Source of the DNA: Fibrobacter succinogenes
Lineage (GTDB): Bacteria > Fibrobacterota > Fibrobacteria > Fibrobacterales > Fibrobacteraceae
Assembly (NCBI RefSeq): GCF_902779965.1
Contig: NZ_CACZDK010000026.1
Coordinates: forward strand, 1-64,000
Direction: 5' to 3'
Length of the DNA: 64,000 bases
Shown here piece by piece: positions 1 to 8,748 of the stretch. The position numbers were made by a program, and so were the translations under genes. Under the pieces are notes generated by a model. It was not told the DNA's origin and did no database searches. It saw only the letters and a program-made list of their open reading frames with translations. The first letter of the stretch is position 1; each line of letters begins with the position of its first letter.

Positions 1-1613
1 TTCGTACTCGCTCCAGTTGCCTTCGAACCACACCACCTTGGAATCGCCTTCGTAAGCGAGGATGTGCGTGGCGATGCGGTCCAGGAACCAGCGGTCATGG
101 GAGATAATCACGGCGCAGCCTGCAAACTTGAGGATAGCCTGTTCCAAAGCCTGCAACGTTTCGATATCCAAGTCGTTCGTCGGTTCGTCGAGGAACAAAA
201 GGTTGCCCGGCTTCTGCAAGTTCTTTGCCATGAGCACGCGATTACGTTCACCACCAGAGAGCTGCGAAAGTTTCTTCTGCTGAGCCGCACCCGTGAAGTT
301 GAAGAGGCCGCAGTAAGCACGACCATTCATCTTGCGGTCGCCCACCAAGATTTCATCATTGCCACCCGTGATAGATTCCCAAACCGTCTTGGAATCGTCC
401 AGGCTTTCACGGCCCTGTTCCATGCTGATGATTTCCACGGTCTCACCAATCTTGAGCGTACCGCCATCGGGCTTTTCCTGGCCCATAATCATCTTGAACA
501 AAGTCGTCTTACCAGCACCGTTCGGACCGATAATACCCACGATACCCGAGCGCGGCAGGCTGAAGTTCAAATCGTCGAACAGCACCTTTTCACCAAAGGC
601 CTTCTGCAAATGTTCCGCCTGGATAACGATATCGCCCAAACGCTTGCCGTTTGCAATGTGGATTTGCGCCACCTTAATTTGTTCCTTAGAATCTTCGGCC
701 AAGAGTTCTTCGTAAGCCTTAAGACGGGCCTTGCTCTTCGCCTGGCGAGCCTTCGGACTCTGCTTGACCCATTCCTGTTCGCGAGCGAGGCGCTTCTGAC
801 GGTCAGATTCACCCTTTTCTTCGTTCTTCATGCGTTCAAGCTTTTGGTCAAGCCACTGGGCGTAATTGCCTTCCCAAGGAATGCCGCGACCGCGGTCGAT
901 TTCCAAAATCCAGTTCGTTACGTTGTCAAGGAAGTAACGGTCGTGCGTCACCAAAATCACGGAGCCCTTGTATTCGCGGAGGTGGCGTTCGAGCCAGGCG
1001 ACCGTTTCAGCATCCAAGTGGTTCGTCGGTTCGTCAAGGAGCAACAAATCCGGTTCTTCGAGGAGCAAGCGGCAGAGAGCCACGCGGCGCTTTTCACCAC
1101 CGGAAAGGTTTGTCACCGGCCAGTCGCCCGGCGGGCAACGGAGAGCGTCCATTGCAATTTCAATGTTGCGGTCGAGGCTCCACAAATCCTGAGCATCGAT
1201 GATGTCCTGAAGCTTTGCCTGTTCGTCGAGAAGCTTGTTCATCTCGTCGTCTTCCATCGGTTCAGCAAACTTCATGGAAATTTCGTTGAAGCGGTCAAGC
1301 ACGGCCTGCTTTTTCGCAACGGCCTGCATCACGTTTTCCTTGACAGTCAAGTTCGGGTCCAGCTGCGGTTCCTGCGGCAAGTAGCCTGCGGTGCGGCCCG
1401 GTTCAATCCAAGCTTCGCCCTGGAATTCCTTGTCAATACCCGCCATAATGCGGAGGAGCGTCGACTTACCGGCACCGTTCTGGCCGATAATACCAATCTT
1501 TGCGCCATAGTAGAAGCTCAAAGAAATGTCCTTCAGCACCTCTTTGTAGGCGGATAGGACTTGGTCATTTTGTACATGTAGAAAACGAATTTTTCTGCTT
1601 TATTTTCGGCCAT
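1..1613 (-). CDS. ettA: EttA-type ABC-F ATPase (translational throttle), partial at left edge, apparent 5' frameshift
   Basis: The minus strand encodes a two-domain ABC-F protein. The first ATPase has [17 protein letters not shown] and DEPTNHLD; the second has [17 protein letters not shown] and DEPTNDLD. No membrane domain is present, as expected for ABC-F proteins, which bind the ribosomal E site; overall similarity is to EttA. The C-terminus is cut by the window edge, probably by some 20-30 residues. The natural start is the ATG at 1613 (MAENKAEKF...), but that frame reaches a stop just after SYPP. The homologous continuation ([18 protein letters not shown]) is in another frame, so one base appears to be missing near 1546-1551. 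No start codon in the downstream frame explains the protein otherwise. It may be a sequencing error or a real lesion. Confidence 0.9.
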
Positions 1614-1795
1614 AATTTGCTCGCTTCGCTTCGAGGTATGAGGTCGGTCGCTTCGCTCCCTTTGAGCTATGAGCGCAGACCTTCGGTCCTTTTGGGTATG
1701 AGGTTTAAAGTTTTCAGGACGAAGTCATCCTGAACGAATGTGAAGGATCCAGTTATTTTTTCCTTATTTTCGTCAATTTGAATATAGAAATATTT
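1614..1795. repeat. Intergenic dispersed-repeat patchwork
   Basis: No gene is seen. The stretch holds imperfect copies of GCTTCGCT and GAGCTATGAG-like words, a GACCTTCGGTC mini-hairpin near 1678-1690, and a copy of the dispersed unit GTCATCCTGA...GAAGGATCCAGTTA at about 1726-1756. Similar words recur around 54.4 kb, 52.8 kb and 63.4 kb. Confidence 0.6.
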
Positions 1796-2233
1796 TTAGG
1801 CTTTCTTTGGGGGCCAACGCTTTTCAAACGCAATTCGGAAAGAAGTCAAAAACCCAGCAATCGTAAGGATACTACAGAAGCTTTTTTCAAACAAAGTTCC
1901 CCAAAACTGCTGAATAATCCCCATAAAAGCAAGCGGCAGCATCGCCACCAAAAACACCGTAAAGGCAATTCCACAAAAGCGATTAAATTTCACAGGAATA
2001 ATTTTTGCACCCACAAGCGTTATAATCATGCCAATTAGGGTCACCACAATACTTGAAGCAGAAATAGAACAAGCCATTTCAAAATTTTCGGTCCGTCCAC
2101 CATTCACCCACACATAAGGCAACAAACCCGCAATTACAGAAACATGGATAAGCACATTTATTCCACCAACAGCGAGATTTATCAAGCCCGCTTTTTTCAA
2201 GCCAAATACACTTACTTTATCAAAAACATTCAT
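1796..2233 (-). CDS. Small integral membrane protein, unknown function
   Basis: The predicted protein has 145 residues with about four hydrophobic segments: LINLAVGGINVLIHVSVIAG, the stretch around SIVVTLIGMIITLVGAK, FCGIAFTVFLVAMLPLAF, and FCSILTIAGFLTSF. I chose the ATG at 2233, which follows an AGGTG ribosome-binding site by about ten bases; a TTG at 2239 would add two residues but sits too close to that site. I do not recognise the family. It stands alone between ettA and an acetyltransferase gene, all on the minus strand, with repeat DNA downstream. The coding sequence is A/T-richer than ettA. Confidence 0.6.
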   Translation of the reverse strand: MNVFDKVSVFGLKKAGLINLAVGGINVLIHVSVIAGLLPYVWVNGGRTENFEMACSISASSIVVTLIGMIITLVGAKIIPVKFNRFCGIAFTVFLVAMLPLAFMGIIQQFWGTLFEKSFCSILTIAGFLTSFRIAFEKRWPPKKA

Positions 2234-2314
2234 TTTCAAGACACCTTTTTACGAATCACAACGACATGCGTTACACAACGAAACTCTAGCCTTTACTCAA
2301 ACAAATTACAAGCA

Positions 2315-2959
2315 TCAATCACCAGCGAGGAATTCTTTGATTTTCGCCTTGACAAAAGCCAAATCAGGATTCGTGAGAATCGGAATCAGCGCATTGATTT
2401 CTTCGACAGGCTTATCCCACCATTTCCACCGGAGCATCAGCGCCGTCAATTCTTCGTCGAAACGATTGCGTATAAACTGCGCAGGATTCCCCACTACAAC
2501 CGTATAAGGCTCCACATCGCTCCCGACAACCGCATTTGCACCGATGATTGCGCCATCGCCAATTTTCACCCCCGGCAAAATCACCGCATTCTGCCCGATC
2601 CACACATCGTTTCCAATCACCGTATCGCCCTTAAGTGGCAAATTTTCTTTGGCAGGAGGCTCCATATTCCAACCCTGCAATGTGTAGAACGGGAACGTCG
2701 AAACCGCATTCATCTGATGGTTCGCCCCATTCATCACGAACTCCACGCCTGCAGCAATCTGGCAGAACTTCCCGATGATTAGCTTGTCATCATTCCACGG
2801 ATACAGATGCGTCACGTGGCTCACAAAATCGCTATCGGCAATGTAGGTAAAATCCCCCACGACAATCTGCAGATTTTTGAGCGTCGGCTTCACGTAAATT
2901 TCCTTGTCATAACCCGCAATCGGGTGGACAGTCATCGGATCAGGGAGTGTGTTTGGCAT
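2315..2959 (-). CDS. Vat-like xenobiotic acetyltransferase (left-handed beta-helix)
   Basis: A 214-residue hexapeptide-repeat acyltransferase of the xenobiotic (XAT) class that includes streptogramin A acetyltransferases and CatB-type enzymes. Family marks are GKFCQIAAGVEFVMNGANHQ with the catalytic-type histidine, the hexapeptide coil GNDVWIGQNAVILPGVKIGD and the C-terminal VVGNPAQFIRNRF. These enzymes work as trimers and move acetyl from acetyl-CoA to a hydroxyl group. The start at 2959 follows a strong GGAGGT site. Known relatives include chromosomal enzymes with no proven drug substrate, so resistance should not be assumed. It is monocistronic, divergent from the SIMPL gene. Confidence 0.85.
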   Translation of the reverse strand: MPNTLPDPMTVHPIAGYDKEIYVKPTLKNLQIVVGDFTYIADSDFVSHVTHLYPWNDDKLIIGKFCQIAAGVEFVMNGANHQMNAVSTFPFYTLQGWNMEPPAKENLPLKGDTVIGNDVWIGQNAVILPGVKIGDGAIIGANAVVGSDVEPYTVVVGNPAQFIRNRFDEELTALMLRWKWWDKPVEEINALIPILTNPDLAFVKAKIKEFLAGD

Positions 2960-3142
2960 GGGGACCTCCGTAGGTGGGATATATGGAGAAAAGTAATAAA
3001 AAGCAAACAGACCTGTCAGCCCCGCCTCGCACAGTCATTCCAAACTTGATTGGAAGATCTTTTTTACGCACCATACACAAAACGTCATTTTATGACATTA
3101 AAGAAATATACATTAACAAAAAACAACCCAATGCAGGTCTTT

Positions 3143-3796
3143 ATGAGCCAAGAACAGAAAACAATCCGCGTCATGGGTACAGGATTCGTCAAAACCACCC
3201 CCGACACAACGAGACTCACTTTCGAAGTGGATTCCCTGCATGACACGTACGAAAAAGCGTACGCCGAAGCCGCAATCGGGAATAAAAACCTGCGAGAAAC
3301 GCTTGAGAAACTGAATATTCCGAAAGATTCGCTCAAAACCACGAACTTTTCTATAACCAAAGAAACGGAGTACAAGCACAAAGAAGACAAGTTCGTCTTT
3401 GTCGGATTCAAACTGCACCAAAATCTCGCTATCGAATTGCCGCTAGACAGCATCATCACCTCCAAAGTCATGTCCGCACTCGGCAAAGCATGGCCCGAAC
3501 TCGAAGTGAACATCGCATTCATCAAAAAAGACTCGCACGATGTCAAGCTGCAAATTTTGGAATCCGCCGTCAAAGACGCTCGCGAAAAAGCCGAAATCAT
3601 CGCAGCGACATTGGGGCATAAGCTCGGCGGCATTATCAGCGCAGATTACTCTAAGCGGAGCATCGACATCAACTACCATGAAGAACGGCTGGCCATATGC
3701 GACGGCGGCTTTGGCGACAAAAACTGCTCTATCGATTACACTCCCGACGATATCGAGGCCGGCGACACGATCGAAACCGTGTGGTATTTGGAGTAA
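3143..3796 (+). CDS. SIMPL (DUF541) domain protein
   Basis: About 217 residues matching the SIMPL/DUF541 pattern: an N-terminal strand with KTIRVMGTGFVKTTPDTTRL, a middle part NIPKDSLKTTNFSITKETEY, a helix rich in KDAREKAEIIAATLG, and a C-terminal end typical of the fold. Family members are mostly periplasmic or cytoplasmic proteins of unclear role, sometimes linked to oxidative stress. No signal peptide is seen from the chosen start. I chose the ATG at 3143, five bases after AGGT; in-frame ATGs at 3131 and upstream would add residues that do not belong to the domain. Confidence 0.8.
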   Translation: MSQEQKTIRVMGTGFVKTTPDTTRLTFEVDSLHDTYEKAYAEAAIGNKNLRETLEKLNIPKDSLKTTNFSITKETEYKHKEDKFVFVGFKLHQNLAIELPLDSIITSKVMSALGKAWPELEVNIAFIKKDSHDVKLQILESAVKDAREKAEIIAATLGHKLGGIISADYSKRSIDINYHEERLAICDGGFGDKNCSIDYTPDDIEAGDTIETVWYLE

Positions 3797-3889
3797 AACT
3801 AACACGCGATTTCAACGGATCAACAAGTTATAAACTAAAATTTCGTGATTCTACATTAAATTCGCTAATTATAACATTTTTCCGCGATT

Positions 3890-3909
3890 ATAACATTTTG
3901 AAATGTTAT
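3890..3909. promoter_or_regulatory. Perfect inverted repeat upstream of the radical SAM operon (possible operator)
   Basis: ATAACATTT-TG-AAATGTTAT is a perfect 9-bp inverted repeat. One half-site, ATAACATTTT, is also present at 3871-3880, and AAATGTTA recurs near 3920. Repeated half-sites 80-130 bases before the radical SAM gene fit a repressor-binding region, but no regulator gene is adjacent. Apart from this, 3797-4006 holds no gene. Confidence 0.35.
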
Positions 3910-3978
3910 GATTGAGGGGAAATGTTAAAGAGGGTAAGACAAAGCGAAAATTTTCCAAGCGCCTAAAAAAGTCATAAT

Positions 3979-4001
3979 TTGACATTTTTCGATTGTATAT
4001 T
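3979..4001 (+). promoter_or_regulatory. Promoter-like boxes abutting the radical SAM start
   Basis: TTGACA lies at 3979-3984 and TATATT at 3996-4001. The ATG at 4007 is only five bases after TATATT, and no ribosome-binding site fits between them. The 11-base spacing is too short for a classical sigma-70 pair, so TATATT alone may be the working box. The arrangement suggests a leaderless transcript. Confidence 0.35.
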
Positions 4002-4006
4002 TAGAG

Positions 4007-5110
4007 ATGATGAAAGATTTATACGCGACAAAACGAAAAAACATGCGCTCGTTGGCAGAATACCAGCGAAAATTGTGGAAAAGTCCGCAACTCGCATACT
4101 TGTTCCTTGAAGTGACCGATTGTTGCAATTTAAAATGCAAGCATTGCGGCAGCGGCTGCCTATCCACAAACCGTAACTACTTGCCTTTTGAGACCGCCCA
4201 AAAAGTGCTGGACGAAGTCGCCAAGGAATACGATGCATCACAGATATTCATTTGCATCACAGGCGGCGAACCACTTTTGAACAAAGAACTATTCAAAATC
4301 ATCGCCTATTCCAAGCATTTAAATTTTTCTTGCGGAATAACGACTAACGGAACCTTATTGTCCGAAACAGTCGGTGAAGAGTTCAAGAAAGCTGGACTGG
4401 ACACAATTTCTATTAGCTTGGATGGTCTGGAAGAGACTCATAACAACTTTCGATGTTCCCCAAATGCATTCCAACAAGCGCTGACAGGTATCCGAAATGC
4501 GAAAAAAGCAGGGTTATATCCCGAAGTTGTAACCGTTGTCCACAAAAACAATTTGAAAGAACTAGATATCCTATACGAATTCCTTTGCGATGAGAAAATC
4601 GAATCATGGAAAATTGCGAACATCGAACCCATCGGCAGAGCCAGGGACAATTCATCGATGTTCCTCGACGCTCACGAATACAAAATGCTGCTCGATTTCG
4701 TTAAACAGACCCGATTTAATCCAAGCAACAACATGGAAATTAATTTAGGTTGTTCGCACTATCTCGGAATGCAATACGAGTATATGGTTCGCGATTTTTA
4801 CTTTCAATGCGGAGCGGGAACTAAAATCGCAAGCGTCATGGCAAATGGCGATATCGGAGCATGTCTGGACATTGAACGGAACGATTTAACAATACAGGGA
4901 AACATTTATAAAGATTCTTTCGTAGATGTTTGGAAAAACCGGTTTGAAATTTTCCGTCAAGATAAGGCGGAATTAAATTCGCAATGCCAACAATGTAGCG
5001 AAAGGGAATTTTGCATGGGAGATTCAACCCATACCTGGAACTTCCAAAACAACGAACCCAATTACTGCGTTTTCAAAATGCTGGAGGATCATCATGGTCA
5101 AAATAAATAG
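4007..5110 (+). CDS. Radical SAM/SPASM protein, similar to the rSAM/lipoprotein-system family
   Basis: The 367-residue protein has the radical SAM cluster CNLKCKHC (about residues 44-51), the GGEP motif and the ISLDGLEETHN stretch. The C-terminus has a SPASM-like set of cysteines (CGAGTKIASVMANGDIGAC, then CQQCSEREFC). The sequence resembles TIGR04133-type enzymes, including IGRARDN, VRDFYFQC and GNIYKDSFVDVW. Such enzymes bind a SAM-cleaving 4Fe-4S cluster plus auxiliary clusters and usually modify peptides or proteins. No lipoprotein partner is nearby; instead its end overlaps the next gene by 17 bases. The ATG at 4007 has no clear ribosome-binding site; 4010 or 4043 are possible alternatives. 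The substrate is unknown. Confidence 0.85.
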   Translation: MMKDLYATKRKNMRSLAEYQRKLWKSPQLAYLFLEVTDCCNLKCKHCGSGCLSTNRNYLPFETAQKVLDEVAKEYDASQIFICITGGEPLLNKELFKIIAYSKHLNFSCGITTNGTLLSETVGEEFKKAGLDTISISLDGLEETHNNFRCSPNAFQQALTGIRNAKKAGLYPEVVTVVHKNNLKELDILYEFLCDEKIESWKIANIEPIGRARDNSSMFLDAHEYKMLLDFVKQTRFNPSNNMEINLGCSHYLGMQYEYMVRDFYFQCGAGTKIASVMANGDIGACLDIERNDLTIQGNIYKDSFVDVWKNRFEIFRQDKAELNSQCQQCSEREFCMGDSTHTWNFQNNEPNYCVFKMLEDHHGQNK

Positions 5111-5873
5111 AAAGCCAAAAGAATATCGTGGACGTTGCGGAAACTGCCAAGCGCCTCTGTTGAAGGGGGCCCGATATTGCGACCAATGTGGCACCAAAAG
5201 GGGCAATGGAGAATTTAAACCTTTTGAAAATACAATACGAATCCTTTACGGTCCACCCATTAAAATCATCCAGCATTGTGAAGCATGCAATCATAAATGG
5301 TTAAAAGCAGGGATTGGCGTAAAAAAATCTTCATACTGTCCCAAATGCAATTCACCCTCTATAGAAATGCTAGAATTTTCGCGTTGGCATTATGGAGAAG
5401 CCCTAGGTCACTATTTAGAAGACAACGAGCCACTGCAATTATTCACCGAAGACGAAGTGAATAAAATTCTGAGTTTGCGCGAAGAATACAAGAATTTTCA
5501 AAACCGTAACGAAGATTACAATGCAATACACAGGTTCATGAATCAAAATGGTTTCGAGGAACACGCGAAAGAATTGAAAGATACAATTTTGTCAAATCGT
5601 GAAGCGGAAAGAATAAATTTATCAAAAAAGATTTTAATGGTTGTCGGAAACGAAAACGCCTTAATAGCAGATTGCGTTTGCCCCAAATGCGAAGGTATAA
5701 TAGCTTGCCAAATAAAAATTGATAAAAAAACGAAATTCCCAAAAGCGAATACACTGAAAGACGGCGAAATTTATTCACTTTCAGAGGATTATGTCAATCA
5801 AAATGCCAGTAAAGACGATTTAATGTGCTTACAGTGCGGTCATGTATTCAAAAATCCTAAAAAAGAAAAATAA
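5094..5873 (+). CDS. Multi-zinc-ribbon protein, unknown function
   Basis: A 259-residue protein with four CxxC pairs consistent with two or more zinc ribbons: CGNCQAPLLKGARYCDQC near residue 15, CEACNHKW...YCPKC near 62-85, CVCPKC around 200, and CLQC near the C-terminus. The middle is a charged helical stretch (DEVNKILSLREEYKNFQ). It starts inside the radical SAM gene behind a GGAGGATC site and so should be translationally coupled to it. Codon use is AT-rich, as in its neighbours. The family is not recognised. Its position suggests a substrate, adaptor or nucleic-acid-binding partner of the radical SAM enzyme. Confidence 0.7.
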   Translation: MVKINRKPKEYRGRCGNCQAPLLKGARYCDQCGTKRGNGEFKPFENTIRILYGPPIKIIQHCEACNHKWLKAGIGVKKSSYCPKCNSPSIEMLEFSRWHYGEALGHYLEDNEPLQLFTEDEVNKILSLREEYKNFQNRNEDYNAIHRFMNQNGFEEHAKELKDTILSNREAERINLSKKILMVVGNENALIADCVCPKCEGIIACQIKIDKKTKFPKANTLKDGEIYSLSEDYVNQNASKDDLMCLQCGHVFKNPKKEK

Positions 5874-5883
5874 GGATATACAC

Positions 5884-6618
5884 ATGGGCGAAGAAAGAAA
5901 AACAAACAAGAAATATTGTTACCACTATTCCCCCTCCCAACAAAAATGCCCATACAAGACCGATTTTGAACGAATCGCGTGGGAATGCGAAAAGCAAGTC
6001 TGCGAAGCAAAAACATCTCCGCAAGACATCTCGGAGTTTCTGCATTTTGTAGCCAACACCATGAGCAATTATGACAAAAAAATCCTTGCTCGGTACATTG
6101 CAGAATATGCCTGTTATGACTCCGACGACAGCATCATAAACGCAAAGAAATTCATTTGTGAAACCCACAAACTGCAAGATATTCTTTTCTTTGAAAAGCC
6201 GCTAGGCCAAACAATCTACGAAACCATTGATGAAGGGACCTACGTACCTGAAAGCGAAGGGACTCTTCTTTACGATGACGGAAGAATATACACAATGTTC
6301 GGGAACAGCGATAGTAAAAAACGCTCTTATGTGCTAGAAGCAACAAGCAGGCCGTTCGCAGATAAAATAAAGGCATTCATAGAAAAAAATAGGGAAGTCA
6401 TTCAAAGTTTTCCTGACGAAACCACAGAAGCTCCATTTTGCGACGGAAGCTACCAATACTATAAATTTCTGAACAAAAAATGTCACGGCTATATGATGTA
6501 TTGTACTGATGACGGTCAAAAAATTATTTCCTTTGCAAAAAAGATTGACGCACGTTTCCGCAAGCACGCATTTCCGATAAGCAATAGTGCAAACTTTGCC
6601 GCAGTTGTATGTTTTTGA
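5884..6618 (+). CDS. Cys-rich protein of the radical SAM operon, unknown function
   Basis: A 244-residue soluble protein. The N-terminus carries a cysteine cluster (CYHYSPSQQKC, then WECEKQVC), and the last third has CHGYMMYC and a C-terminal VVCF. I chose the ATG at 5884 because it follows AAGGAT by a normal distance; an upstream in-frame start would lie inside the zinc-ribbon gene. The gap to that gene is ten bases, so the three genes form one operon. I do not recognise the family. The N-terminal cysteines could bind metal. The mcrB gene follows after 90 bases. Confidence 0.6.
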   Translation: MGEERKTNKKYCYHYSPSQQKCPYKTDFERIAWECEKQVCEAKTSPQDISEFLHFVANTMSNYDKKILARYIAEYACYDSDDSIINAKKFICETHKLQDILFFEKPLGQTIYETIDEGTYVPESEGTLLYDDGRIYTMFGNSDSKKRSYVLEATSRPFADKIKAFIEKNREVIQSFPDETTEAPFCDGSYQYYKFLNKKCHGYMMYCTDDGQKIISFAKKIDARFRKHAFPISNSANFAAVVCF

Positions 6619-6708
6619 AATACAATTATCCCCAATCAAGGTTTATTTTCGCAATAATTGAACGCATATCAAGCGACAAAATGTATAATTGAAGGTAGAG
6701 AGGCTAAT

Positions 6709-8748
6709 ATGGACGATAAACTTGAAAATTTGATAAGAAACAAAATTGCAACAGATAAAAAACTCGCTGCTAAAATAGCGTGTGAAGACTTTTGGCTTGC
6801 CAAAGGGCAAGAAGCCCTCAGAAAATATCAAGCATACTCTATAAATCCAGAGCTTCTAGATAACCTTATTGAAAAATCTTCTACCAGTGAGGGATTCCAA
6901 GAAATCAAGAATTCTCAAGACCCCGCACTTATTGAAATTAGAGAACTGATTTTCTCTATTGTCGCATATTGCGACATGAATGCCTGCGATAAAAAGAAAT
7001 ACAATAAATACGAAGATTACCGTGTCATTGCTAAAGCAGGCATTCGCCAAAACGACTGGTTACATCACTTTCTTACATATAAGAAAACAAGCAATGCTCC
7101 AGATTCTGTAATGAACGCCATTGAATATTTGGATCAACCTGCAACACATTTTGGAAATGTAAGTGAAAAGCATCGTAAACTGATTGCAGAAAAAATTTTC
7201 ATGGTTCCTTACGAAAGAAACTCTTTTTTTGATTCCGCAAAAAAATTCTTTGAACCATTTGATATTAAATGCAATAACTCAGGCAACCTCGGTACAGTTT
7301 TTGGACATATTTTATACGATGGAGAAATATCAAAATATTGGAAAGAAAGTGATCTTTCTCTAGACGATTCTGATACCGTTCGCTACTGGGTTTACTCTCC
7401 TGGTGCAAAAGCAACCAACTGGAATAACGACAAAAAGAATGAAGTTATGTCCATCGGCTACGATAACATTGTTGACTGGAGTACTTTAAAAACTAAAGAA
7501 GAATATCGAACAGCCTTGCAGAATTTCAACCACGACACATCATCTCATAAAAACGATGTTCTCGGTTTTTGGCAATTCGTAAACGAAATGAAAATTGGCG
7601 ATGTTGTTTATGCAAAAGATGGAATGTCAAAAGTTATTGGGCGCGGCATAGTCCAAGGCGATTACACCTACGATGCCAACAAAGATTCCTTTTATTGCAG
7701 TCGAAAAGTGCAATGGACACATACAAATTGCAACTACCAATTGAAAGAGGACGGAGCATTCTCTATGAAGATGCTCACCGACATCACAAAATATTCTGGT
7801 TTAAGAAACGAGCTTGAGGAATTTTTTGATAATCAGAAATCAACGCAAATCGGTGGTAAAACATCTATCGAGCCGAAACCACAAACACCATCCATTTACT
7901 CTAAAGAAAATTTCTTAAAAAAAGTCTTTATGGATGAATCAAGCTATGATTCACTTGTTGGTTTGCTAAAGAGAAAAAAGAATATTATTCTGCAAGGAGC
8001 TCCTGGAGTCGGGAAAACATTCATGGCAAAGCGCCTAGCTTACTCCATAATGGGGCAAATAGATAAATCAAGAGTAAAAATGATTCAATTCCACCAAAGT
8101 TACAGTTATGAAGATTTCATAATGGGCTACCGTCCTGATGGAAATGGATTCAAGCTAAAACGCGGTCCGTTCTATGAATTTTGTAATACAGCGGCAGAGG
8201 ATTCAGAAAACAACTATTTCTTTATCATCGACGAAATAAATCGTGGAAACATCAGCAAGATTTTCGGCGAACTATTCATGCTTATCGAAAACGATAAACG
8301 TGGCCAGCAAATACGTTTGCTATACGAAGATGAATTATTCTCCGTACCTCCCAATTTATACATCATTGGTCTCATGAATACAGCAGACCGCAGCATTGCA
8401 ATGATTGACTATGCTTTACGCCGTCGTTTTTCATTCTTTGAGGTTAAACCGGCATTTGATTCAGAGCAATTTGAAAGCAAGCGTGAAAATGCAGAAAATG
8501 AAAAATACGACAATCTTATTGAATGCGTAAAGAATCTCAATAAGGAAATCGCCGCCGATGATTCTCTTGGTGAAGGATTTTGCATAGGTCACAGCTACTT
8601 TTGCTTCGAAGAAAATGAAACCATTGATAATGAATGGCTCAAGTCGGTTGTTGAATATGATGTCATTCCGCTCCTGAAAGAATATTGGTTTGACGAGCCT
8701 GAAAAAGTAAAGAACTGGAGCGATAAACTCAGAGCATCGATTCAATGA
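6709..8748 (+). CDS. mcrB: McrB-family AAA+ GTPase of a McrBC-type restriction system
   Basis: A 679-residue protein with an N-terminal unassigned helical region, an EVE/YTH-like reader segment at about 295-345 (GDVVYAKDG...GRGIVQGDY...RKVQW), and a C-terminal AAA+ motor. The motor has Walker A GAPGVGKT at 430-437, Walker B FFIIDEINRG around 503-512, and the McrB signature NTADRS at 557-562. In McrBC, this subunit recognises modified DNA through its N-terminus and translocates using GTP, recruiting McrC to cut. The ATG at 6709 follows a GAGAGG site; an upstream TTG has none. The gene overlaps mcrC by four bases (ATGA). It is AT-rich, as expected for a transferred defence module. Confidence 0.9.
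   Translation: MDDKLENLIRNKIATDKKLAAKIACEDFWLAKGQEALRKYQAYSINPELLDNLIEKSSTSEGFQEIKNSQDPALIEIRELIFSIVAYCDMNACDKKKYNKYEDYRVIAKAGIRQNDWLHHFLTYKKTSNAPDSVMNAIEYLDQPATHFGNVSEKHRKLIAEKIFMVPYERNSFFDSAKKFFEPFDIKCNNSGNLGTVFGHILYDGEISKYWKESDLSLDDSDTVRYWVYSPGAKATNWNNDKKNEVMSIGYDNIVDWSTLKTKEEYRTALQNFNHDTSSHKNDVLGFWQFVNEMKIGDVVYAKDGMSKVIGRGIVQGDYTYDANKDSFYCSRKVQWTHTNCNYQLKEDGAFSMKMLTDITKYSGLRNELEEFFDNQKSTQIGGKTSIEPKPQTPSIYSKENFLKKVFMDESSYDSLVGLLKRKKNIILQGAPGVGKTFMAKRLAYSIMGQIDKSRVKMIQFHQSYSYEDFIMGYRPDGNGFKLKRGPFYEFCNTAAEDSENNYFFIIDEINRGNISKIFGELFMLIENDKRGQQIRLLYEDELFSVPPNLYIIGLMNTADRSIAMIDYALRRRFSFFEVKPAFDSEQFESKRENAENEKYDNLIECVKNLNKEIAADDSLGEGFCIGHSYFCFEENETIDNEWLKSVVEYDVIPLLKEYWFDEPEKVKNWSDKLRASIQ

Noticed and set aside
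64-1557. Long plus-strand open frame opposite ettA
   Set aside because: The minus strand encodes clear ABC-F motifs; the plus frame has no domain and is a shadow of codon bias.
2315-2959. Calling the Vat-like enzyme a streptogramin resistance gene
   Set aside because: Sequence class alone does not show the substrate; many XAT enzymes are chromosomal with unknown roles.
4007-5110. Prokaryotic viperin (antiviral radical SAM)
   Set aside because: The cysteine motif, SPASM-like C-terminus and length fit the SPASM peptide-modifying class rather than viperin.
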